Source: UBA2227 sp036677505
GTDB taxonomy: Bacteria; Bacillota_I; Bacilli_A; Erysipelotrichales; Erysipelotrichaceae
Direction: 5' to 3'
NCBI GenBank assembly: GCA_036677505.1
Contig: JAVBWK010000013.1
Span: 22,012-86,011, forward strand
Length of the DNA: 64,000 nt
Position 1 is the stretch's first letter; each line of letters opens with the position of its first letter. The position numbers and the translations under genes are program-made. This document shows positions 52,748-60,700 of this stretch, in pieces. The notes beneath the pieces were generated by a model. It saw only the letters and a program-made list of their open reading frames with translations. It did no database searches and was not told the DNA's origin.

Positions 52748-53845
52748 ATGAAAAAAGTAATGGTGGTCTTTGGTACCAGACCTGAAGCAATAAAGATGTG
52801 CCCTTTGGTTAAAGAGCTAAAAACAAGAGAAAAACTAAATACAGTTGTATGTGTGACTGGCCAGCATAGGGAAATGTTAGATCAAGTACTCACAGCATTT
52901 GATGTAGTACCTGACTATGATTTATCTATTATGAAGGCGAAACAGACTCTATTTGATGTTACAATCAATATTCTTGAAAAAATGAAATCAGTTCTTGAAG
53001 AAGTTAAGCCTGATGTAGTTTTGGTCCATGGAGATACATCTACAACTTTTGTAACTGCATTAGCTTGCTTTTATTTGCAGATTCCTATAGGTCATGTGGA
53101 AGCTGGACTACGTACCTACAACATTTATTCACCGTATCCAGAAGAATTTAATAGGCAGGCTGTGGGCATTGTTTCAAATTATAATTTTGCGCCAACAGAG
53201 ATGTCAAAAGAAAATCTCCTTAAAGAAGGTAAGAATCCTTCTACAATCTATGTGACTGGGAATACGGCTATTGATGCCCTTAAGACTACAGTTCGTGATG
53301 ATTATAATCATGAACACTTAGAGTGGGCTGAAGATAGTAGATTAATTATGATAACAGCTCATAGGCGAGAGAACCTTGGCGAACCTATGAAAAATATGTT
53401 TAGAGCCATTAAACGAATTATTGATGAAAAGTCAGACATAAAGGCGATTTATCCGATTCATATGAATCCTGTTGTAAGAGAAGCTGCTCAAGAAATACTT
53501 GGTGATACAGATAGAATTCGAATTATTGAACCACTCGAAGTATTAGATTTCCATAACTTCTTATCTAGGTCTCATTTAATTTTAACTGATAGTGGTGGAA
53601 TTCAAGAAGAAGCACCAAGTTTAGGGAAACCAGTTCTTGTTATGAGAGACACCACCGAAAGACCGGAAGGTATTGCTGCTGGGACTCTTAAATTAGTTGG
53701 ATCAGATGAAGAAGTTATTTACAATACGTTTAAGCAACTTTTGGAAGATCAGAATGAGTATGACAAGATGAGCAAAGCTAGCAATCCATATGGAGATGGT
53801 TATGCAACTAAAAGGATAGCAGACATTTTGGAAGAAAGACTTTAG
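52748..53845 (+). CDS. wecB: UDP-N-acetylglucosamine 2-epimerase (locus 2)
   Basis: A 365-residue paralogue of the gene at 21706: VVFGTRPEAIKMCPLVKEL, VTGQHREMLDQVLTAFDVV, EAGLRTYNIYSPYPEEFNRQ, RRENLGEPMKNMF and DSGGIQEEAPSLGKPVLVMR. It is the WecB (non-hydrolysing UDP-GlcNAc) type and not CapG/FnlC, so it does not complete the L-FucNAc route. The ATG at 52748 is chosen over an upstream TTG. It is the last gene of locus 2. Confidence 0.93.
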   Translation: MKKVMVVFGTRPEAIKMCPLVKELKTREKLNTVVCVTGQHREMLDQVLTAFDVVPDYDLSIMKAKQTLFDVTINILEKMKSVLEEVKPDVVLVHGDTSTTFVTALACFYLQIPIGHVEAGLRTYNIYSPYPEEFNRQAVGIVSNYNFAPTEMSKENLLKEGKNPSTIYVTGNTAIDALKTTVRDDYNHEHLEWAEDSRLIMITAHRRENLGEPMKNMFRAIKRIIDEKSDIKAIYPIHMNPVVREAAQEILGDTDRIRIIEPLEVLDFHNFLSRSHLILTDSGGIQEEAPSLGKPVLVMRDTTERPEGIAAGTLKLVGSDEEVIYNTFKQLLEDQNEYDKMSKASNPYGDGYATKRIADILEERL

Positions 53846-54010
53846 TAAGATCAGCAAGTCAAACTGATGGCCACTATCCCCCCAACTCCCCAAGTAACTA
53901 TTCATCCACATAAGTAAATTTTGGGAATCTTATTATGAGGCGTTAGAAGTAATATGGGTTATATGGGGTGAGATGATTCTGGTGGATGGGCCATGATCAG
54001 TTTGATATCC
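53846..54010. other. Non-coding stretch after wecB
   Basis: About 165 nt with no supportable gene, a C-rich patch (CCCCCCAACTCCCC near 53878-53891) and no clear terminator hairpin after wecB. The composition changes from AT-rich locus 2 to more GC-rich flanking DNA here. Confidence 0.5.
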
Positions 54011-54190
54011 CAGATAGGCAGTGATGGTAACACCTGGATGTGGTGTGATGGTAAACATCCTTGATAAGCAGTGATGGAAAACACCACAGATAAGGCAGTG
54101 ATGGTAACTTTTCAGATCGGTAGTGACGGTTAATTTTCAGGCAGTGATTCTGGTTGATCAGTTAGACACCATGATTAGCAGTGAAAGAGA
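54011..54190. repeat. Irregular array of ~25-nt GTGATGG repeats
   Basis: The word GTGATGG (with variants) occurs at 54021, 54045, 54071, 54098, 54123 (GTGACGG), 54144 (GTGATTC) and 54181 (GTGAAAG), 21-37 nt apart. The best copies extend to AGATAGGCAGTGATGGTAAC and AGATAAGGCAGTGATGGTAAC-like. Spacing and decay differ from CRISPR; they resemble degraded sub-terminal transposase-binding repeats. Confidence 0.7.
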
Positions 54191-54256
54191 ACGGGCATTT
54201 TTTAGAAGCAGAGATGTCCGTTTTTAGACAATGACTCTGTTAGGAGGTATCCACAT

Positions 54257-54556
54257 ATGAAGTATTCAGAGATAGAGGTAAAGAAAATGCTTAAAGCTGG
54301 CGACTTAAGCCTGGAAGAACAGATCAAGTTTAACATCTTGAATTTTATCAGGACAATCCATCTTAATGAACTGGACTTTATTGATTCATCCTTTGGGTCC
54401 GAGTTCTTTGGTGAGCTGCCCATGACTTTTAAGAAAAACCCAAGTCAGGTGTTTGGGCTAATCACTGCCACAATCAATGGTGAAGTACGGAAGTACGTTT
54501 TTAACGATAAAGGTTATGAGCCTTTAGAAGACCTGATCAAATTAGCTGTAGAATAA
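54257..54556 (+). CDS. Hypothetical small protein
   Basis: A 99-residue acidic protein of no family I recognise (MKYSEIEVKKMLKAGDLSLE; FGSEFFGELPMTFKKNPSQV; KYVFNDKGYEPLEDLIKLAV). GTTAGGAGGT lies just upstream of the ATG, so it could be translated. It sits between a degraded repeat array and a hairpin pair, inside a mobile-DNA scar, so it may be an accessory gene of a decayed element rather than a chromosomal gene. Confidence 0.5.
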   Translation: MKYSEIEVKKMLKAGDLSLEEQIKFNILNFIRTIHLNELDFIDSSFGSEFFGELPMTFKKNPSQVFGLITATINGEVRKYVFNDKGYEPLEDLIKLAVE

Positions 54557-54562
54557 AGAAAA

Positions 54563-54591
54563 CCCGTCAAGCATTATTAGCCTGGCGGGAC
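54563..54591 (+). terminator. Hairpin after the small ORF
   Basis: CCCGTCA...TGGCGGG (7-bp stem with one G-U pair) followed by ACTTTGTTATTTTT. Confidence 0.5.
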
Positions 54592-54605
54592 TTTGTTATT
54601 TTTGG

Positions 54606-54650
54606 AAGACCATGATTGGTAGGTTAGGAAGCCCGCCAGCCATGGTCTTT
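54606..54650. terminator. Long hairpin with T-tract
   Basis: AAGACCATG ... CATGGTCTT followed by TTTTTATTTG. It lies between the small plus-strand ORF and the minus-strand zinc-finger fragment and may terminate the plus strand. Confidence 0.65.
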
Positions 54651-54652
54651 TT

Positions 54653-54877
54653 TTATTTGTCGTGAACTTCTCTGTATTTTCTCTGACTCATGATGTTAGA
54701 GCAACGAGTACTACAATATTTTTTTCTCTTATTTGAGTTTAACACATCAAAATATTCATCGCATGTTGGATTATGAATATTCCGATTGAATAGCGCAGTG
54801 ATTCCGATATTGACTGAGCATAGGAAACGATTAAATTGAGCACCCTCTCCGGTGATGATGAGCACCCAGCTTCTCAC
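54653..54877 (-). pseudogene. C-terminal fragment of a CGNR-like zinc-finger protein
   Basis: A 74-residue reading whose C-terminus is a zinc-finger pattern: CDEYFDVLNSNKRKKYCSTR then CSNIMSQRKYREVHDK, i.e. C-x13-15-C-x3-C...with the CSNxxxQRKYR ending typical of CGNR/DUF6076-type fingers. The N-terminal domain expected in that group is missing: the reading frame runs out toward the IS21 side. It looks like a gene cut off by the insertion of mobile DNA. Confidence 0.55.
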
Positions 54878-55129
54878 TTGTGATGGTGCTTTTAGAATCT
54901 CTCCTTTACAATGAAAAAGGGTGATATCCCCGTCATAGTAAGGAGGAAAAATGACAAATTATTGCATACTGCGCATAAATAATACCACCCCGTCGCTCAA
55001 GTGAGAGCCAGAGCGTCGCTCTTTTAGAACCACAACATCGGAACTTGAGAGCCACCCCAAAATGCAGTAGAGTAAAGTTGCACAAAAAACCAGTCGTGCA
55101 GCTTTTTTGTGCTAAAGGAGGATGCTTTT

Positions 55130-56674
55130 ATGCAAAACGTAAAGGAAATTGCACGCTTGCGACATCTCGGATTGAGTCAACGAAATATCGCTAAGCAATG
55201 TCGTGTCTCAAGAAATACGGTTCACAGTTTATTAAAGAATCTTGACTCAAAAGGTTTCGATTACTTCAGTCTTAAAGATTTGGATGACGGTCAGATTCAG
55301 GCGATGTTAGGTCAACCAAAACCGTCACAACGAGAAACTCAGTATGTTCTTCCGGATTATCCCCGTTTGGCCGATGAACTGGTCAAGCCTGGGGTGACCA
55401 TGCAATTGCTTTGGGAAGAGTATGTTCAGAACTGTCGGCGAAACGAAGGCCTGTACTACCAAATCACGCAGTTCAAGAAGTATTTTAATGATTATTTGAA
55501 TACTCATCGGTTTACGGATGTCATTCATCACAAACCGGGAGAGCGGGTTGAAGTGGATTGGGCGGGAACTCCGGTTTCATATCTCGATCCTGATCATGGC
55601 GGACTCGTTCAGGCTTCCCTGTTTGTCGGTGTGTTGCCCTTCAGTGGTTATGCTTTTGCCTTAGCCTGCAGTGATCAACGGCAGGTAAACTGGAACAATG
55701 CTCATGCAAGAATGTTTGACTATTTTGGCGGTGTTCCCCGACTTCTTGTTCCGGATAACTTGAAGACCGGAGTCATCCGCCGGCCGAAAGGAGAAGACCC
55801 AGTTCTAAATGACAGTTATCGTGAGTTGGCGCAGCACTATGGTTGTGTGGTTCTTCCGACACGTGTTCGAAAGCCCAAGGATAAGGCCAGTGTTGAAAAT
55901 GGCGTTGGTCAACTCACACGCATGATTCTAGCCAGACTTCGAAACTATCAATTCTTTACACTGGAAGAATATAATCATCAATTACGAATAGAACTGGACG
56001 CATACAATCATAAGCCTTTTCAGAAGAAACCGGGAAGCCGCTATGAAACTTTCCACACCCATGAGAAACAAACTCTTTCTGCTTTGCCAGCGTATGCCTA
56101 TGAGTTCTGTCAGTGGCGTAAGGCAAAAGTCCAAAGCAACTCCCATGTTGCGTTTGATAAACGCTACTACTCCGTTCCATACACCACGATTGGTCAGGAG
56201 ATTGACATAAAAATCTTCAGGCAAACCATCGAAATCTATCTTCGAGGAGCTCTTATTGCTCAACATGCCGTAACCCATCGAGAAACTGGCAGTTACATTA
56301 CCGATGCTCAACACATGCCAACCAACAGCCAAGTTCATCAAAACTGGTCAAAAGCACGTTTTCTTAACGAAGCGAAAGATATCGGTCCCAGTACTCATCG
56401 GGTCATTGAACAGTTGTTTGACCGCGTAAAAGCCGAGGAGCAAGGATACAGTAGTGCCAAAGCCATACTTAAGCTAAGCGAAATCTACTCATCACAGCGA
56501 CTAGAAAAAGCATGCCTGGTTTTGCTTACACAAGGACTGTACCCCCGCTATAAGCATATTAAAACGGTCTTACAAAATGGTCAAGATAAGATCATAACTG
56601 AAGATAGTGAAACCGAGCAGGCACAAGAGAAGTCCTTTGTCAGAGGAGGTCAATATTATGCTCGAAAACCATGA
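55130..56674 (+). CDS. istA: IS21-family transposase IstA
   Basis: A 514-residue DDE transposase that cuts and joins the element ends. Seen: an N-terminal helix-turn-helix (IARLRHLGLSQRNIAKQCRV then SRNTVHSLL), catalytic Asp in VEVDWAGTPVSYLDPDHGG, the second Asp in LLVPDNLKTGVIRRP, and Glu in KDKASVENGVGQLTRMIL, then a C-terminal beta-barrel (FDKRYYSVPYTTIGQEID). AAAGGAGG sits 9 nt ahead of the ATG at 55130. It overlaps istB by 17 nt, as usual. Confidence 0.95.
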   Translation: MQNVKEIARLRHLGLSQRNIAKQCRVSRNTVHSLLKNLDSKGFDYFSLKDLDDGQIQAMLGQPKPSQRETQYVLPDYPRLADELVKPGVTMQLLWEEYVQNCRRNEGLYYQITQFKKYFNDYLNTHRFTDVIHHKPGERVEVDWAGTPVSYLDPDHGGLVQASLFVGVLPFSGYAFALACSDQRQVNWNNAHARMFDYFGGVPRLLVPDNLKTGVIRRPKGEDPVLNDSYRELAQHYGCVVLPTRVRKPKDKASVENGVGQLTRMILARLRNYQFFTLEEYNHQLRIELDAYNHKPFQKKPGSRYETFHTHEKQTLSALPAYAYEFCQWRKAKVQSNSHVAFDKRYYSVPYTTIGQEIDIKIFRQTIEIYLRGALIAQHAVTHRETGSYITDAQHMPTNSQVHQNWSKARFLNEAKDIGPSTHRVIEQLFDRVKAEEQGYSSAKAILKLSEIYSSQRLEKACLVLLTQGLYPRYKHIKTVLQNGQDKIITEDSETEQAQEKSFVRGGQYYARKP

Positions 56675-57404
56675 GTTGGATGAGTTGATCAAGAAACTCA
56701 GAGATATGCGACTTCCGGTGATGGCCGATGAACTCGATCAAATTTCCCGTTCTTCTACGTTGGTTCAAATGCAGATCTTTGACGTTTTAAAGACATTGAT
56801 TGACGAGGAGTATAGTTCAAGAAAGAACAATACGATTCATCGTCTGATTAAGAAAGCAAACTTCTCTGAACCGAAGGTGCGATTAATTAACTTGAGACCA
56901 GACCCTGAAAGAGAAATCAACCTTAATGTTCTGGGTCAGCTTATGACCAACCAATATATACGGACGAGCAGAAATGTCACGATATTCGGAGCTACTGGCA
57001 GTGGAAAGTCCTTTATCGCCAATGCTCTGGGTGTCCATGCCTGCGAAGCCGGACATACGGTCCGATATACCCGAATGATCGAACTTCTCTTTGAACTCGA
57101 GATGAGCCGTATTGAAGGGACTTACTCAAAACTTATCAAACTTCTGGCAAAAACGGACCTTTTGATTATTGACGATTTTCTGCTCAATTCAACGACACCG
57201 AATGAACAGCGTGATTTGATGGAAGTCATGGAGTATCGCTCTCGAAGCAAATCGACCATATTATGCACGCAGATGGACACGGAAGAATGGCACCGAAAAC
57301 TAGGTGGAGGAGCGATCGCTGATGCTATCCTCGATCGAATATTATCAAAAGCGTACACATTGCTTCTCAAAGGTGATTCCATGCGAACAAAAGTAGAGAA
57401 TTGA
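56658..57404 (+). CDS. istB: IS21-family ATP-binding helper IstB
   Basis: A 248-residue AAA+ ATPase that assembles on target DNA and activates IstA. Seen: N-terminal helical part (ELDELIKKLRDMRLPVMADE), Walker A VTIFGATGSGKSFIANALG, Walker B LLIIDDFLLN, sensor-like REMEVMEYRS-type region (RDLMEVMEYRSRSKSTILC) and the C-terminal AIADAILDRIL. Start at 56658 follows GGAGGT. Overlaps istA's 3' end by 17 nt. Length matches DnaA/IstB helpers. Confidence 0.95.
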   Translation: MLENHELDELIKKLRDMRLPVMADELDQISRSSTLVQMQIFDVLKTLIDEEYSSRKNNTIHRLIKKANFSEPKVRLINLRPDPEREINLNVLGQLMTNQYIRTSRNVTIFGATGSGKSFIANALGVHACEAGHTVRYTRMIELLFELEMSRIEGTYSKLIKLLAKTDLLIIDDFLLNSTTPNEQRDLMEVMEYRSRSKSTILCTQMDTEEWHRKLGGGAIADAILDRILSKAYTLLLKGDSMRTKVEN

Positions 57405-57490
57405 ACCAACTGAGCTACTCATTATTGAATGGCTCTTACTTTGCGATGAAGTGGCTCTCTACATCCGATGCGATGGCTCTTTTAGAACGA

Positions 57491-57690
57491 CGTAATCAAA
57501 TTTTAGACTCATAAACTGAATATCAATTTTTCAATATTCTCAATAACGCATTGTACATCTAGGTGATTCTTTTGTATGACAAAATCCAATTACTATGGCT
57601 CTGATTGAGTAATGTATTAACTCACAATGAGCAATGAAAATGTAGATTTTATGCAACATATACAGTTTGCAAGCTATTTCATAATCTAGT
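57491..57690. other. Flank between IS21 right end and the protease promoter
   Basis: About 200 nt, AT-rich, with no gene or clear repeat. It resembles locus-2 composition more than the GC-richer protease gene that follows. Confidence 0.4.
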
Positions 57691-57691
57691 A

Positions 57692-57720
57692 TTGCATTGT
57701 CTCTATCGATAATATACAAT
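57692..57720 (+). promoter_or_regulatory. Sigma-A promoter for the subtilase-cohesin unit
   Basis: TTGCAT (57692-57697) and TACAAT (57715-57720), spacer 17 nt, 27 nt before the ATG at 57748 with GTGGGGGA between. Confidence 0.6.
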
Positions 57721-57747
57721 CAGATTAACCGAGTGGGGGATAACCAT

Positions 57748-60700
57748 ATGTATCAAATGAAACGATCTTTCCTGTGGATAGTGATCATTCTTTCATTGTT
57801 TTTTTCGTCTTTGGCAACACAGAACATTGTGTCAGCCGGAGACGATTTTTTTTCGAAGCAGACATCCAAGAGTCACTCGAAGCTGGGGCCGACGCTCAGT
57901 CAGGCGATCTTTAATTCTGGGTCTTCTGCTCCCGGGCTTTCGAGAGTTAAAAAAGACATCGAGAAACTTCATGTCTACGTTGAATTCTCACATTCCGCCG
58001 TGCTTGAAGCACTGGGCAAAATGGGAGAAGTGAAAAATGTAAATTCAGAGTACGGACTGGCCGAGATGTATCTCCCTGGCCGTGCGATCGAAGGACTATT
58101 GAAGAATCCGCATATCATTTCTATCCGAGAAGTCATGAAACCCATGGTCAATGGCGGCTCACGGCTTAGCGAAGGCCTAGACAACACGTTTGGCCATGGG
58201 GTGGAATCATACCTGCGAATGGGCAATCTCGCCGGAGACGGCGTTAAAATCGGCGTGATCTCGGATGGAGTTGCCGGTCTGGCACAATCGGTAGCCAGCG
58301 GTGATCTTCCTGAAGATGTGGTCGTACTCAACAACCGTTATAACGGCGCGGAAGGGACGGCGATGCTAGAGATCATCTATGATCTGGCTCCCAACGCCCA
58401 GCTCTACTTCCATGACTACGGCGGAAGTTCCTTGGAGTTTATCGATGCCATCAATGCCCTGGCTGCTCAGGGCGTCGACATCATCATTGATGACATCGTC
58501 TATCTTGATGAGCCGTTTTTTGAGGACAGCATCATAGCCAAGCATATCGACCAGTTGGTCGCTTCCAGCGGCATTCTATACTTTTCCTCAGCGGGAAACT
58601 TCGCAAACAGCCATTATCAGGGCATCTTTAAGCCCGGCTTTAAAAACGAGGTATACGAACACGACTTCAATCCGGCGGTCAGCGGGGCACAGCGCTTACC
58701 CGTAAAAATCGCCCCGTATTCCTCAATCATCATCATGTTACAATGGAACGAACCGTTTAATAACTCTATCAAAGATCTCGAGCTGGCCTCTTGCCCGGAC
58801 AGTGACACCACCAACTGCTTTATCTCCGATAACTGGCAGCTGGGCGAAGGGTATGCGCCGGTGGAATACATCGAACTGACCAATACTTCCGGCAGTTACA
58901 AAAGCCAGTTTATCACCGTATACAGCGAGACTGCGTACTCCAATGTTACCTTTGAAATTTATGTGTTTGGCGGTGCGACCACAAGTCCGGACTTTACGAC
59001 CCGCGGTGATTCCACCTTCGGACACTCCACGGCTGCCAGCGTTATCTCGATCGCGGCTACCGAGAACTTATCGATTCCCAGTTCTTACTCTTCCCAGGGC
59101 CCCTTTACCATGTTGGGCTCAGTCAAGCGCAATAAACCCGATTTCATCGGCCGTGACTGCGTCTCCGTGACCGGCAACGGCGATTTTCCCAAGACCTTTT
59201 GCGGAACCAGTGCCGCAGCCCCGCACATCGGCGCGATCGCGGCGCTGCTATTGTCCAACAATCCTTCACTGACACGAAGTCAGATGATCGATGCGCTTAA
59301 AGGGAAATCAGCGGATATGCACACTGTGGGATATGACTTTCTGGCGGGCAACGGCTTTGTCCATGTGGGACTGTTCTCCAATGAAATCACCATCCAGAAA
59401 GATCAGATCTGGCAGGGAGAGCTCAGCTTTAATCAGCAGGGAACACTCTCTGCGAGCGATTCCACTGTGCTGTCTGTAACCTCGGCATTGAATCAGAGCA
59501 AAAGCGGCAATGGGATTTTCGTTTATGACGTCTCTGTCAAAGGACTCAAAGACGGATTTGCGAATCTGCGCTTTGTGGGTGAGGATGGCAAAGAGGTATA
59601 CCGGCGTAAATACGTGGTATCCCACCGGCTGACCGATTTTAAGTTTACGGACAGAAGTGATCTGTACATCGGACTTGATCAGACGCAAAAACTGGATATG
59701 CTCTTGTATCCGGCCAATGCGAACGATGCGATCTTTACCTACACCTCATCCGATCCTTCCATCGTTTCGATCGATAATACCGGTCATATCACCACCCATG
59801 CTTCCGGGAAGGTTGACATCACTGCGCGCCATACCGTCACCGGACTGCGCGATACAAAAACGATATATGCCGGCGTGTTATCAACGGGATTGAGTATCAC
59901 CCCGTTGGATCCTACGATCATGGGCATCAAGGAAACCGTGCAGCTGACTGCAATCATATCTCCGGCCGAGGCCAACTTTACAAATGTCCGCTGGCAATCC
60001 TCATATCCCGACATTGCCAGTGTCGATCAGAACGGATTGGTTACCGGACACATGCAAGGGGAAGTGACGATCCGCGCGACATCACAAGACGGACTGAGCA
60101 GCAATGAAATCACGGTCAAAGTCATCAAGCCGCTGACATCGATCTATTTTAACAGTCCGACCTATAGCATATACTATTCCGGATCGTTCTACACGACGCA
60201 GTTTGGCATTGTCAAAACACCTTATGATTCCCTGGAAACCGGTCTGCTCTGGAGCTCATCGCATCCGGACATCATGGAGGTTGATAATAACGGCAACATC
60301 ACATTCAAAGCTTTGGGAACCAGTGAGATCACAGTGACCGGTCCTCGCGGACTGACGGCTTCGACTTTGGTTTCCTTTGAGCCCTATCCCTACAACATCA
60401 GTTTCAATGTGCACCGTAACGGCACCGAAGTTCAAAACGCTTATAAAATCATCGGCCGCTACGGATCTTCGATGACGATTGCGGAAATGAAAGAACATTA
60501 CCGTCAGACCGTGGGGCTGACCCCGGGATATGATGTCGGTTTCTATCGGTACTTAACTTATCTTGATCCCATACCTCAGTACTTCGGACTGACGGCGGAT
60601 TACGAATTTAACAACAATGAGACCTTACATGCGATAGAATATCCCATTGAGATGCAAGGATTGAAAATCACGGATGCTTTTATTGATCAAAATACGTTGC

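Larger units (their letters stand above)
55000..57490 (+). mobile_element. IS21-family insertion sequence
   Basis: A complete istA-istB pair bounded by multiple terminal repeats. At the left, AGAGCCA-type words lie at 55004, 55026 (AGAACCA) and 55048, exactly 22 nt apart. At the right the inverted form TGGCTCT lies at 57430, 57452 and 57474, also exactly 22 nt apart. This triple, 22-nt-phased inverted arrangement is typical IS21 end architecture. GCTCTTTTAGAAC is directly repeated at 55018-55030 and 57476-57488. The exact outer bases and target duplication cannot be fixed by eye; both ORFs are intact so the element may be active. Confidence 0.85.

Noticed and set aside
52748..53845. Calling the second epimerase CapG/FnlC to complete the L-FucNAc route
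   Set aside because: It carries WecB signatures (GTRPEAIKMCP, GQHREMLDQVL) nearly identical to the first-locus WecB and is paired with wecC.
54011..54190. Possible CRISPR array
   Set aside because: Repeats are short, unequal and decaying, spacers vary from 14 to 30 nt, and no cas gene is in the window.
58250..59260. Assignment of the protease domain to sedolisin (S53)
   Set aside because: The Glu in place of His is suggestive, but the GTSAAAPH Ser motif, the SSAGN oxyanion motif and the ISDG Asp motif are S8-like.
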